Origin: Comamonadaceae bacterium
GTDB taxonomy: Bacteria; Pseudomonadota; Gammaproteobacteria; Burkholderiales; Burkholderiaceae_C
Length of the DNA stretch: 64,000 nt
Assembly (NCBI GenBank): GCA_947442105.1
Contig: CANEVH010000010.1
Location: 18,783 to 82,782 of the forward strand
Reading direction: 5' to 3'
Shown here: positions 9,037-17,755 of the stretch, in pieces
Numbering within the stretch: the stretch's first letter is position 1
How the letters are laid out: the number at the start of each line of letters is the position of its first letter
Position numbers and translations under genes: made by a program
Notes under the pieces: model-generated
Seen by the model: only the letters and a program-made list of their open reading frames with translations
Told to the model about the DNA's origin: nothing
Databases searched by the model: none

Positions 9037-11466
9037 TTACATGCGCATGCGTTTGGCTTCGGGGTCGAAGGGCGGGTCCATTTGCAGGCGCGCGGGGCGG
9101 CGTTCACCCAAAATTTCAATCTCCAGCGTCATGTCAGACTTAAAGCATTCGGTCGGAATGTAGCCCTGCGCCAGCGACTGGTCCACATAGTGGCCGTAGC
9201 CGCCGGATGTCACCCAGCCGACCACCTTGCCATCCACCCAGATCGGCTCGTCGCCCATCACATCGCAGTCCAGCGCGTCCACCACCATGAAGATGCGGGT
9301 TTTCTTGGGGCCGTCGGCTTTTTCCTTGATGGCGGCGGCTTTGCCGATGTACTCGTGTTTGTCGAGTTTGACAAAGCGGTCTAGACCGGCTTCGAACGGG
9401 CCGTAGATGGGGCGGAATTCGCGGAACCAGGTGCCGAAGTTTTTCTCCAACCGCAGGCACAAGAGCGCGCGCATGCCAAAGTTTTTGATGCCCAAATCGG
9501 CACCCGCTTCCATGATGCTCTCGTACAGGCGGCGCTGGTATTCGGGTGCTACCCATATTTCATAGCCCAGGTCGCCGGTGTAGGTGACGCGGTTGACCAT
9601 GGCGCGCACGGTGGCGACTTCCATTTCGCGGTAGTCCATGAACTTGAAAGCCTCGCCCGACACGTCGTCGTCGGTGAGGCGCTGCAGCAGTTCGCGCGAT
9701 TTCGGCCCGGCAATCGACAGGCCGACCAGCTTCATGCCGTAGGGCCTGATGGCCACCGATCCGTCCTTGGGCAAAGTCTGCTCAAACCAGCGCATGTGGT
9801 AGACCTGCGCTTGGCTCGATCCCCACATCATGAAGCGATCGTCAGCCGCCTTGGCAATGGTGAAGTCGCCGATGATTTTGCCCTGGTGATTGAGCATGGG
9901 GCACAACTGCAGGCGGCCGATTTTGGGCAGGGTGTTGGTCATCTGGCTTTGCAGCCAGGCCTCGGCGCCCGGGCCGGTGATTTCATACTTGGCGAAGTTG
10001 GCGATCTCGGTCACGCCCACGGCTTCGCGCACCGCCTTGCATTCGGCCTTGATGTGCGGGAAATCGTTGGAGCGGTGGAAGGACACCACGTCTTGGGCTT
10101 CGGCCACGGAGGGCGCAAACCACAGCGGTGTTTCCATGCCCCAAGAGTCACCCATGACTGCGCCTTGTGCGATGAATTTGTCGTACAGCGAGGTGGTTTG
10201 CAGCGGACGGCCTGCGGGCAATTCTTCGTTGGGGAAGCGAATGCGGAAGCGGCGCGAGTAGTTTTCGCGCACCTTGGCGTTGGTGTAGGTGCGGGTGGCC
10301 CAGTCGCCGTAGCGCGCCACGTCCATGCCCCAAATGTCGAAGCCAGGGTCGCCGTCCACCATCCAGTTGGAGAGCGCCAGCCCGACGCCGCCGCCTTGGC
10401 TAAAGCCCGCCATCACGCCGCAAGCGCTCCAGAAATTGGTGCGACCCTGAACGGGGCCGACCAGCGGGTTGCCGTCGGGTGCAAAGGTGAAGGGGCCGTT
10501 GATCACGCGTTTGATGCCCGCGTTCTCCAGCGTAGGGAAATGCTTGAAGGCGATCTCCAGCGAGGGCGCGATGCGGTCCAGGTCGGGCTGCAGCAGCTCT
10601 TGGCCAAAGCTCCAGGGCGTGGTTTTGGTGGACCAGGGTTTGCCTGCTTGCTCGTACACGCCCAGCACCATGCCCTTGCCTTCCTGGCGCAAATAGCTCT
10701 CGGCGCCAAAGTCGATGACGTGGCCAATCTCCTTGCCCGCGCTCTTGTTGAAGGCTTCCACTTCGGGAATGTCGTCCGTCACCAAATACATATGTTCCAT
10801 GGCCAGCACCGGCAGCTCAATGCCCACCATGCGGCCCACTTCGCGCGCCCACAGGCCGCCGGCGTTGACCACGTGCTCGCACTCGACTACGCCTTTGTTG
10901 GTGATCACGCGCCAAGTGCCGTCGGGCTTTTGCTCCAGGCTTTCCACCTTGGTTTGAACTTCAATGGTGGCGCCGCCCAAGCGCGCTGCTTTGGCATACG
11001 CGTAGGTGGTGCCGCTGGGGTCCAGATGGCCTTCGTTCGGGTCGAGCAGGGCGCCCAAAAAGTATTTTTCTTCAATGAAGGGGAAGTAGTTCAGCGCTTC
11101 CTTGACCGAAATGATTTCGGTCTCCATGCCCAAATAACGGCCACGTGCCACCGTCATTTTCAAAAACTCCATGCGCTCGGGCGTGTCGGCCAGCATGATG
11201 CCGGGCGACTTATGCATGCCGCAGCTTTGGCCGGAAATGCGCTCAAGCTCTTCGTACAGGCTCACGGTGTAGCTTTGCAGCATCGCCACATTGGGGTCGC
11301 CGTTCAGGGTGTGAAAGCCGCCCGCCGCGTGCCAGGTGGAGCCGGAGGTCAGCTGGTCGCGCTCAATCAGCATCACGTCGCTCCAGCCTTTTTTTGTCAG
11401 GTGGTAGAGCACCGAGCACCCGACCACGCCACCGCCAATTACTACTACCCGTGCTGTTGTTTTCAC
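9037..11466 (-). CDS. FAD/GcvT dehydrogenase (dimethylglycine/sarcosine type)
   Basis: 809 residues. N-terminal FAD-binding DAO domain begins VVVIGGGVVGCSVLYHLTKK (residues 7-26). The motif GSTWHAAGG has His46 in the position used for covalent FAD in mitochondrial dimethylglycine dehydrogenase. From about residue 430 follow an FAO-type linker and a GcvT folate-binding domain (EITGPGAEAWLQSQMTNTLP, RPYGMKLVGLSIAGPKSREL, YTGDLGYEIWV). Family members remove one N-methyl group from dimethylglycine or sarcosine and load it on tetrahydrofolate. With an MttB-family gene upstream and sarcosine oxidase downstream, the simplest role is dimethylglycine to sarcosine. A long open frame on the opposite strand (9796-11973) is a codon-bias shadow. 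Confidence 0.88.
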   Translation of the reverse strand: MKTTARVVVIGGGVVGCSVLYHLTKKGWSDVMLIERDQLTSGSTWHAAGGFHTLNGDPNVAMLQSYTVSLYEELERISGQSCGMHKSPGIMLADTPERMEFLKMTVARGRYLGMETEIISVKEALNYFPFIEEKYFLGALLDPNEGHLDPSGTTYAYAKAARLGGATIEVQTKVESLEQKPDGTWRVITNKGVVECEHVVNAGGLWAREVGRMVGIELPVLAMEHMYLVTDDIPEVEAFNKSAGKEIGHVIDFGAESYLRQEGKGMVLGVYEQAGKPWSTKTTPWSFGQELLQPDLDRIAPSLEIAFKHFPTLENAGIKRVINGPFTFAPDGNPLVGPVQGRTNFWSACGVMAGFSQGGGVGLALSNWMVDGDPGFDIWGMDVARYGDWATRTYTNAKVRENYSRRFRIRFPNEELPAGRPLQTTSLYDKFIAQGAVMGDSWGMETPLWFAPSVAEAQDVVSFHRSNDFPHIKAECKAVREAVGVTEIANFAKYEITGPGAEAWLQSQMTNTLPKIGRLQLCPMLNHQGKIIGDFTIAKAADDRFMMWGSSQAQVYHMRWFEQTLPKDGSVAIRPYGMKLVGLSIAGPKSRELLQRLTDDDVSGEAFKFMDYREMEVATVRAMVNRVTYTGDLGYEIWVAPEYQRRLYESIMEAGADLGIKNFGMRALLCLRLEKNFGTWFREFRPIYGPFEAGLDRFVKLDKHEYIGKAAAIKEKADGPKKTRIFMVVDALDCDVMGDEPIWVDGKVVGWVTSGGYGHYVDQSLAQGYIPTECFKSDMTLEIEILGERRPARLQMDPPFDPEAKRMRM

Positions 11467-11520
11467 TGTTGCGTTCCTTGTGTCAAAGAAAGAGTCAAAG
11501 CTTTGAAAGTTGTTTGGCGT

Positions 11521-13080
11521 TCAAAAGTCGGTGGGCGCGCCGCCCTCGGACTTGCGCTTGGCCACAAAGGCGTCGAGTTCTTCCTCAATCGCCGGGTCCA
11601 TGTAGGGGCGCTCATAGGCGGCCAGCTCTTTTTGCCACACGGCGTTCGCCTTATCGTAGGCGGTGGGGCGACCGCCCTCGTCCCAGGTCTCGTAGTTGCG
11701 CCAGTCCGAGATGATGGGCGAATAAAACGCCGTCTCAAAACGCTCCAGCGTGTGCGCGGTGCCAAAGTAATGGCCACCGGGGCCCACATCGCGCACCGCG
11801 TCCAGGCCCAAACCGGCCGGGCTCACGTCCAGCGGCGTCAAAAACTCGGCCACCATTTGCAAGAGGTCGCAGTCCAGGATGAATTTCTCGAACGAGGCAG
11901 TCAGACCGCCCTCCATCCAACCCGCGCTGTGCATGATGAAGTTGCCCCCGGCCTGGGTCAGCGCCCAGAGTGAAAACACCGATTCATAGGCCGCCTGCGC
12001 GTCCACGGTGTTGGCCGCGTTGACGTTGCTGGTGCGGTAGGGAATGCCGTATTTGCGGCAAAGTTGCCCGCCCACCAGCACCGCCTTCATGTACTCGGGC
12101 GTGCCAAAGGCAGGTGCGCCGCTTTTCATGTCCACATTGCTGGTAAAGCCGCCGTAGACCACGGGCGCGCCTGGGCGCACCAGCTGGGTGAGCGCAATAC
12201 CGGCCAGCGCTTCGGCGTTTTGTTGCGCCAGCGCGCCGGCAATCGTCACCGGCGCCATCGCGCCCGCCAGGGTAAAGGGCGTGAGGATGATGATCTGGTT
12301 ACGCGAGGACATTTCCAAAATGCCTTGCAGCATGGGCGTGTCCAGGCGCAGTGGCGATGAGCTGTTGATGATGGAAAACAGCGAGGGCTCGCGCTCCATT
12401 TGCTCATGGCTAATACCGCGCGCGATGCGGGCGATCTCCAATCCGTCCTGGTTGCGCTCTTTGCCCAGTGAATAGGCGTGAAACGCTTTGTCGGTGAGCT
12501 TGGCGATGTCGGACAGGCAATCCAGATGGCGGATGGACGCGTGCAAGTCCACCGGCTCCACCGGATAGCCGCCCGAGCAGTGGATGATGTCGTAGCGCTG
12601 TGCCAGCTTCACCAGGTTGCGGAAGTCTTGCTGGTTGCCCGCACGGCGTCCGCCTTGCATGTCCGAGGCATTGGGCGGGCTGGCCACTTGGGCGAAGGCC
12701 AGGTTTTTGCCGCCAATATGCACATTGCGCTCGGGGTTGCGGGCGTGTAGGGTGAACTCAGAGGGGCAGGTCTTGATCGCTTCCAAAATCAAATTGCGGT
12801 CAAAGCGCACGCGTTCTGATCCTGGGCGCACGTCGGCCCCGGCTTTCTTCAAAATTTCACGCGCGCCTTCGTGCATGAAGTCCATGCCCATTTCTTCCAA
12901 AATCGTGAGCGATGCGTTGTGGATGGCTTCTAACTCGTCCTCGGACACCATGGGCGTGGGCGCGAAGCGGTGCTTGAGGCTGCGGTACTTGGTGGTGGAG
13001 GGCGCAACGCGAATGCTGCCGCTGCCGCGACCGGCGCGACGGCGGGCCGGGGCTGCGGGCGTTGTTGCTTCTTCTGTCAT
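11521..13080 (-). CDS. MttB-family methyltransferase (non-pyrrolysine)
   Basis: 519 residues from the ATG at 13080 (GGAG 8 nt upstream; a GTG five codons earlier overlaps that ribosome site). After a basic, Ala-rich 30-residue leader comes the trimethylamine methyltransferase fold: EAIHNASLTILEEMGMDFMH, IIHCSGGYPVEPVD, VVYGGFTSNVDMKSGAP, NFIMHSAGWMEGGLTASFEK, DVGPGGHYFGTAHTLERF. The frame is uninterrupted, so there is no in-frame UAG and no pyrrolysine. Non-Pyl relatives demethylate quaternary amines such as glycine betaine onto a corrinoid protein. No corrinoid protein or reductive activase is encoded nearby. Placement ahead of dimethylglycine dehydrogenase and sarcosine oxidase suggests betaine or a related quaternary amine as substrate; this is inference. 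Confidence 0.87.
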   Translation of the reverse strand: MTEEATTPAAPARRRAGRGSGSIRVAPSTTKYRSLKHRFAPTPMVSEDELEAIHNASLTILEEMGMDFMHEGAREILKKAGADVRPGSERVRFDRNLILEAIKTCPSEFTLHARNPERNVHIGGKNLAFAQVASPPNASDMQGGRRAGNQQDFRNLVKLAQRYDIIHCSGGYPVEPVDLHASIRHLDCLSDIAKLTDKAFHAYSLGKERNQDGLEIARIARGISHEQMEREPSLFSIINSSSPLRLDTPMLQGILEMSSRNQIIILTPFTLAGAMAPVTIAGALAQQNAEALAGIALTQLVRPGAPVVYGGFTSNVDMKSGAPAFGTPEYMKAVLVGGQLCRKYGIPYRTSNVNAANTVDAQAAYESVFSLWALTQAGGNFIMHSAGWMEGGLTASFEKFILDCDLLQMVAEFLTPLDVSPAGLGLDAVRDVGPGGHYFGTAHTLERFETAFYSPIISDWRNYETWDEGGRPTAYDKANAVWQKELAAYERPYMDPAIEEELDAFVAKRKSEGGAPTDF

Positions 13081-13223
13081 GAGGGGTGTCTCCACGTTGA
13101 ACCGACGGTGCTGCGCTTGACCCCGGTTGGGTCGTCGCGAATTCTATGCAGTGCGCGCTGGGCAGCCCCGCGTGCGCTGGCGCTGGCGCAATTTATTAAA
13201 TTGCGTACCGGCACAGGGGACAT

Positions 13224-13250
13224 AAAAAAAGCCGGTCTGCAACCGGCTTT
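13224..13250 (-). terminator. Rho-independent terminator after SWIB gene
   Basis: Stem AAAGCCGGT / ACCGGCTTT (13228-13236 with 13242-13250). On the minus strand it is followed by a run of seven T (complement of 13224-13230), about 37 bp beyond the SWIB stop codon. Confidence 0.85.
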
Positions 13251-13286
13251 CTATGTTCAGTCCAGCGCGAGAGCTGGTAGCTTGGA

Positions 13287-13649
13287 TTACGACAGGTGTT
13301 TGCCGATCAAGCCCGCCATCTCAAACATGGTGACTTGGGCTTTGCCGAATACGGCTTTCAATTTGTCGTCGGAATTGATGTTGCGCTTGTTGGTGGCGTC
13401 TTGCAGTTTGTGCTTTTTGATGTAAACCCAGAGCTTGCTGACCACCTCGGTGCGGGGCAAGGGCGTTGCGCCTACGACTGCAGCGAGCGCAGCGCTGGGG
13501 GTCAGGGGCTTCATGAAAGCCGCGTTGACTGCACGCTTTTTAGCAGGCACCGGGGCAGCGGCTTTTTTTGCAGGGGCTGCGGTTTTGACGGCGGTTACCT
13601 TTTTTGCAGGTGCCGCTTTTTTAGCGGGGGCTTTTTTTGCAGTGGCCAT
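13287..13649 (-). CDS. SWIB/MDM2-domain DNA-associated protein
   Basis: 120 residues. Residues 1-45 are a Lys/Ala/Pro-rich, histone H1-like tail with repeated AKKAA units. The rest is a SWIB domain (KPLTPSAALAAVVGATPLPR, EVVSKLWVYIKKHKLQD, LKAVFGKAQVTMFEMAGLI). Such basic SWIB proteins occur in beta- and gammaproteobacteria and chlamydiae and are thought to be nucleoid-associated, though the bacterial function is not settled. The gene stands alone, with its own terminator and a region upstream free of genes. Repetitive basic tails of this kind are prone to length variation. Confidence 0.9.
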   Translation of the reverse strand: MATAKKAPAKKAAPAKKVTAVKTAAPAKKAAAPVPAKKRAVNAAFMKPLTPSAALAAVVGATPLPRTEVVSKLWVYIKKHKLQDATNKRNINSDDKLKAVFGKAQVTMFEMAGLIGKHLS

Positions 13650-13833
13650 TGTGAGATCGTCCTTAGGGAAGTGAATGTGGTACCAGCGATAAACTCCTCA
13701 GCTGGAGACTACATGCTAATAGAGAAAAGGCCTGATTCCTAGAGGGGAAATACTTTTTTCAGGCGGGAAATTGTTCTTTTCGGACGAAACCCCCCAGAGC
13801 TACCATTGTTTTATCCGCTTGCCCAGATCGCTT

Positions 13834-14352
13834 ATGCACCCATTTTTGCCCACCACCGACCTGTGCGACCAGCATCTTGACGACACCAGTGGCCACTTTC
13901 GCGTGATGCCGCCGGTGTTCAAAGACTTCGGCCTGGTGCGTCGTTTCTGCGGCCCGGTGGTCACGGTGCAGTGCCTGGAGGACAACACCAGCGTGAAGGC
14001 GGCGCTGGAGTCGCCGGGCTGGCTAGAAACGGTCGATGGCCGCGTGCCCCAAGTGCTGGTGGTGGCCGGTGGCGCATCGCTGCGGCGCGCGCTCATGGGC
14101 GGCAAGCTCGGCGCCCATGCGGTGCGCAATGGCTGGGCGGGGGTGGTGATTGACGGCTGTGTGCGCGATGTCGCCGAGTTGGCCCAGTGCGCCGTGGGCA
14201 TTCGGGCGCTGGCGCTGGTGCCCATGCCCACCCAGCGCCGCGTGGTGGGGCAGACGCAGATTGCGGTGCAGATTCAGGGCGTGTGGGTGCATCCTGGCGA
14301 CTGGCTGTACGCCGACGAAGACGGCATGGTGGTCAGCGCGCAGCCGTTGTAA
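13834..14352 (+). CDS. rraA: RraA-family protein (RNase E inhibitor / aldolase fold)
   Basis: 172 residues, beginning MHPFLPTTDLCDQH. Recognised by the RraA fold core: GPVVTVQCLEDNTSVKAALE, GGASLRRALMGGKLGAHAV, then WAGVVIDGCVRDVAEL. The last stretch keeps the Arg-Asp-x-x-Glu pattern used for metal and substrate binding in 4-hydroxy-4-methyl-2-oxoglutarate aldolases, so it could be an aldolase rather than a regulator of RNase E; database names mix the two. Single gene, ending just before a palindromic repeat that lies between it and a convergent transporter gene. Confidence 0.88.
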   Translation: MHPFLPTTDLCDQHLDDTSGHFRVMPPVFKDFGLVRRFCGPVVTVQCLEDNTSVKAALESPGWLETVDGRVPQVLVVAGGASLRRALMGGKLGAHAVRNGWAGVVIDGCVRDVAELAQCAVGIRALALVPMPTQRRVVGQTQIAVQIQGVWVHPGDWLYADEDGMVVSAQPL

Positions 14353-14364
14353 GGCGAGTCGCTC

Positions 14365-14406
14365 ACGTTCCTGAAAGCTGCGCAGTACCCAGCAATCATG
14401 AAAGTT
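14365..14406 (+). repeat. Dispersed palindromic repeat, copy D (degenerate)
   Basis: ACGTTCCTGA (14365-14374) and TCATGAAAGTT (14396-14406) flank a GCGCAGTACC core. Arms pair with two mismatches. It lies in the 60-bp gap between two convergent genes, so it could serve as a two-way 3'-end structure. Confidence 0.6.
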
Positions 14407-14414
14407 CTGGCAGG

Positions 14415-15344
14415 TTAAACCAGGGTGCCGTGTTTTTGGCGGCCTGGCAGGGTTGCCAGCAGCAGGCCCAGCAGCGCCACAGCGAAGGCGCCCGCCTGCA
14501 AGGCGCTCAAAGGCTCATGGAAGAAAAAAGCGCCTATGGATGCCGCCGTCAGCGGCAGCATGACGCTGAACACTCCCGCCTGGCCGGCGGGCACGGTTTG
14601 CAAACCCGTCATCCACAGCCATACTGTGCCGACGCTGGCGGCCAGGGCGTAAAACACCAGCAATCCCCAAGACCCTGCCTGCACCGCACCAAAGTCAAAG
14701 TCCAGTGCCAGGTACAGACCGGCCGGCGTCATCAGCGCAAAGCCATAGAGGTTGATGATGGCGGCAATGCGTTTGGGGCTGATGTTGGCCGTCAGCCGCT
14801 TGCCAATCACGATGTAAGCGGCCTCGCACACTACCGCACCAAACACCAGCAAATTGCCCCACAAGGCGCGCTGCCCGTCAGCGGCACTGGCCAATGCGCC
14901 TGCGGGTTGCTTGGCCAGGGACAGCATCGCCATGCCCGCAGCGCCGCAGGCCACGGCCAGCCAGATGCGCAGGCCCATGCGTTCCTTCAGAAAGATGCCG
15001 CTCATCAGCGCCGCGACCGCTGGAATACCGGCCAGGATGACGCCTGCCGACACCGTGCTGGTCATGCTCACGCCAAACAGCATGCAAATAGAGAACATGA
15101 AATTCCCCAGGAACGATTCAAAAAACAGCAGGGTGCGCGTGCGGCGGTCCAGCGGTGCTTCCGATACCGGCTTTTTGAGCCAGGCCGCCATGGCCACCGC
15201 CGCAATGCCAAAGCGCATCCAAGCCAGCAAAAACACAGGAATGGCCGCCACCAGCGGCTTGGTCAAGGACACGTAGACGCCGACCAAGCTCATGCTCAAG
15301 GCCAGACACAGGTAGGCCAGTGGACGTTGGAAACGGTGGGTCAA
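14415..15344 (-). CDS. EamA/DMT-family transporter
   Basis: About 309 residues with ten predicted membrane helices in two EamA repeats: AYLCLALSMSLVGVYVSLTK, FLGNFMFSICMLFGVSMTST, VSAGVILAGIPAVAALMSGI, and in the second half LLVFGAVVCEAAYIVIGKRL and FYALAASVGTVWLWMTGLQ. The family exports or imports amino acids, nucleobases and other metabolites; substrate unknown. No ATG precedes the first helix. The TTG at 15344 (MTHRFQRP) is my choice, an ATG at MSLVG is too late, and an earlier TTG near 15395 is possible. The gene is transcribed divergently from agmatinase across a short intergenic region. Confidence 0.85.
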   Translation of the reverse strand: MTHRFQRPLAYLCLALSMSLVGVYVSLTKPLVAAIPVFLLAWMRFGIAAVAMAAWLKKPVSEAPLDRRTRTLLFFESFLGNFMFSICMLFGVSMTSTVSAGVILAGIPAVAALMSGIFLKERMGLRIWLAVACGAAGMAMLSLAKQPAGALASAADGQRALWGNLLVFGAVVCEAAYIVIGKRLTANISPKRIAAIINLYGFALMTPAGLYLALDFDFGAVQAGSWGLLVFYALAASVGTVWLWMTGLQTVPAGQAGVFSVMLPLTAASIGAFFFHEPLSALQAGAFAVALLGLLLATLPGRQKHGTLV

Positions 15345-15434
15345 GATGTTGAAGCAGAAGGTGAGGGGCGGGGCGTGCGCCCACTTTTTCAAGCATGCGC
15401 TGCGATTACCATGAGGCTCAATGGAGGTTACACG

Positions 15435-16355
15435 ATGAGCCGCGACCACTTCGCTTACGCCAATAACAGCAACCGCTTTCTGGCGGCCGATGCGCTGCAC
15501 GACCAGCCTTTTGCGCTGGCCGGTATTCCGTTTGACGGCGCGGTGACCAACCGGCCTGGCGCGCGCTTTGGCCCGCAGGAAATTCGCCGCGCCAGCCTGA
15601 TGCTGTGCGACGGCACGCACCCGCACTTCAATGTGTCACCGCTTGGGCTGCTGGGCGATGCCGGCGATATGCGCTTGCCCAATGCCTCGCCCCTGCCCAC
15701 GGTGCGCGAGGAAATTGAAATCCAGGCAGCGGCGCTGATGGCGCGCCACCACTGCGTGTTTGTGGGTGGCGACCACTCGGTGACTTTGCCCCTGCTGCGC
15801 GCTGCCAAAGCGCGCTACGGCACGCTGGCCTTGGTCCACTTTGACGCCCATTGCGATACCTGGACCGACCATTTTGGCGAGCCCTCGGGCCACGGCACCT
15901 GGACCTATGAGGCATTGCAAGAAGGCCTGGTCAGCCCCCAGCACACGGTGCAGATAGGCCTGCGCTCGGGCGGCGCGCGCGCTGCGCGCGACTATGTGGC
16001 CGACCAAGGCGGGCTGATTTTTACCGCGCGCCAGTTGCGCGGCCTCGACGGCGCGGGCCTGCAGCCCCGCATTGATGAAATCACCCAGCGCATTGGCTCC
16101 ATGCCGGTCTACCTGACGCTGGACATCGATTGCCTGGACCCGGCTTTTGCCCCCGGCACCGGCACGCCTGAGCCCGGCGGCATAGGCAGCACCCAGGTGC
16201 TGACCTTTTTGGAAGAGCTGGCGGCGCTCAACTTCATTGGAATGGACTGTGTGGAAGTCGCACCCGCCTACGACCATGCCGAACTCACCAGCAATGCCGC
16301 AGCCACCTTTATCTGGACCTATTTGTGCGGCCAAGTGGCCAAGCGCGCTGCTTAA
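15435..16355 (+). CDS. speB: Agmatinase (ureohydrolase)
   Basis: 306 residues from the ATG at 15435, with GGAGG 8 nt upstream. The dinuclear manganese site is complete: GGDHSV, HFDAHCDTW and LDIDCLDPAFAPGTGTPEPG. Length and motifs fit agmatinase, which hydrolyses agmatine to putrescine and urea; guanidinobutyrase or another ureohydrolase is a less likely alternative. It opens a same-strand cluster for polyamine use (amine oxidase, gamma-glutamyl ligase, aminotransferase, importer). Here it probably feeds agmatine into putrescine catabolism rather than making polyamines for growth. Confidence 0.92.
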   Translation: MSRDHFAYANNSNRFLAADALHDQPFALAGIPFDGAVTNRPGARFGPQEIRRASLMLCDGTHPHFNVSPLGLLGDAGDMRLPNASPLPTVREEIEIQAAALMARHHCVFVGGDHSVTLPLLRAAKARYGTLALVHFDAHCDTWTDHFGEPSGHGTWTYEALQEGLVSPQHTVQIGLRSGGARAARDYVADQGGLIFTARQLRGLDGAGLQPRIDEITQRIGSMPVYLTLDIDCLDPAFAPGTGTPEPGGIGSTQVLTFLEELAALNFIGMDCVEVAPAYDHAELTSNAAATFIWTYLCGQVAKRAA

Positions 16356-16367
16356 GGAAAATCGGCC

Positions 16368-17675
16368 ATGGCTTCCCTTTTGCAATCCGACACCCAACTT
16401 AACCGCAACAGCTATTACGAAGCCAGCGTGGTGCGTCCCGCGCCGCTGGCCCCGCTGCAAACCGACTTGAGCGCCGATGTGGTGGTGGTGGGCGCAGGGT
16501 TTGCCGGTTTGTCGGCGGCCATAGAGCTGGCGCAGCGCGGCTACCGCGTGGTGGTGTTGGAGGCAGACCGCGTGTGCAGCGGCGCATCGGGGCGCAACGG
16601 CGGCCAGACGATTGTGGGTTTTGCCAGCGGGCAGGGGCCTTTTGAGCAGCAGTTGGGCGCGGTGCGCGCCCGCCAGGCCTGGGATATGTCGCTGGAGGCC
16701 ATCGATTTGATTGACCAGCGCATCGCTCAGTTTGAAATTGATTGCGACCGGGTGCATGGCTATTTGTATGTGGCGGACTCTGCGCGCAAGGCGCGCGCCT
16801 TGGAATCCGAAATGCAAAGCCTGCAGCGCAACTACGGTTTTGCCACCGAATGGGCACAAGGCGCCGCCGTGCAAAACCATATAGGCAGCACGCGCTACCA
16901 GGCCTGCGCTTATGAGAAGCATTCGGGCCACCTGCATCCGCTGAAGTACGGCCTGGGCTTGGCGCGCGCGGCTGGGTCTTTGGGCGTACAGATTTTTGAG
17001 TGTTCTGCGGTAACAGGCCTGGAGCGCGGCGCCACGGTGACCGCACGCACCGCCCAAGGCCAGGTGTGCGCGCGCTATGCGGTGCTGGCGGGCAATTGCA
17101 CGCTGCCCGTTTTTGGCCCGCTGGTGGCACCTGAATTGAGCACCCGCGCCATGCCGGTGGGCACCTACATCATTGGCACCCGCGCGCTGGCGCCGGACGT
17201 GGCCGCTGCGCTCCTGCCTCGCAATGCGGCGGTGTGCGACAACAACTTCATCTTGGACTACTTTCGCCAAAGTGCCGACTTGCGCATGTTGTTTGGCGGA
17301 AGGGTGAGCTACACCACGCGCACGCCGGCTGATCTCAAGCAGACGATGGCGCAGCGCATGGCGGCGGTTTTCCCCGCCTTGCAGGGCGTGCCAGTGGACT
17401 ATGTGTGGGGTGGTTTTGTAGACATCAGCATGAACCGCGCGCCCGACTTTGGGCGCTTGGGCAGCAATGTGTACTACTTGCAGGGCTTTAGCGGCCACGG
17501 TGTGGCGCTCACCGGTTTGGCCGGGCAACTGGTGGCGCAGGCGGTGGCCGGTGAGGCTGAGCGCTTCGACGTTTTCAGCGCCCTCAAACACCGCAATTTC
17601 CCCGGCGGCGCCCTGCTGCGCACGCCGACGCTGGTGCTGGGCACGCTCTACCACCGGTTGCGCGACCATTTTTGA
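16368..17675 (+). CDS. puuB: FAD-dependent amine oxidase, PuuB-like
   Basis: 435 residues. DAO-type FAD oxidoreductase with DVVVVGAGFAGLSAAIELAQ (residues about 38-57) and the CSGASGRNGGQ motif typical of gamma-glutamylputrescine oxidase and its relatives. It starts 12 bp after agmatinase and is followed by a PuuA-type ligase, which supports oxidation of gamma-glutamylputrescine to the aldehyde with H2O2 release. No PuuC dehydrogenase or PuuD hydrolase follows, so the rest of the Puu route must be elsewhere or bypassed by the aminotransferases here. Cytoplasmic, no signal peptide. Confidence 0.85.
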   Translation: MASLLQSDTQLNRNSYYEASVVRPAPLAPLQTDLSADVVVVGAGFAGLSAAIELAQRGYRVVVLEADRVCSGASGRNGGQTIVGFASGQGPFEQQLGAVRARQAWDMSLEAIDLIDQRIAQFEIDCDRVHGYLYVADSARKARALESEMQSLQRNYGFATEWAQGAAVQNHIGSTRYQACAYEKHSGHLHPLKYGLGLARAAGSLGVQIFECSAVTGLERGATVTARTAQGQVCARYAVLAGNCTLPVFGPLVAPELSTRAMPVGTYIIGTRALAPDVAAALLPRNAAVCDNNFILDYFRQSADLRMLFGGRVSYTTRTPADLKQTMAQRMAAVFPALQGVPVDYVWGGFVDISMNRAPDFGRLGSNVYYLQGFSGHGVALTGLAGQLVAQAVAGEAERFDVFSALKHRNFPGGALLRTPTLVLGTLYHRLRDHF

Positions 17676-17755
17676 GCGGGCGGCGGGTGCAAAATGGTGC
17701 ACGAGAGTGGCCCAATTACAACAAGCCGCGCCCAGCGGCACGAAGGATGGATGCG

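Noticed and set aside
9796..11973. 725-codon open frame opposite the dimethylglycine dehydrogenase
   Set aside because: Reads as His/Gln/Ala/Gly-rich text with no motif; a normal by-product of GC-rich third positions in the real gene on the other strand.
11521..13080. Pyrrolysine-containing MttB
   Set aside because: The frame is open from start to stop with no in-frame UAG.
14187..15434. Long N-terminal extension in frame with agmatinase
   Set aside because: The extension overlaps RraA and runs opposite the EamA transporter; the ATG at 15435 has GGAGG and matches family length.
15636..17741. 701-codon open frame opposite agmatinase and the amine oxidase
   Set aside because: Overlaps two well-supported genes on the other strand and shows only low-complexity basic sequence.
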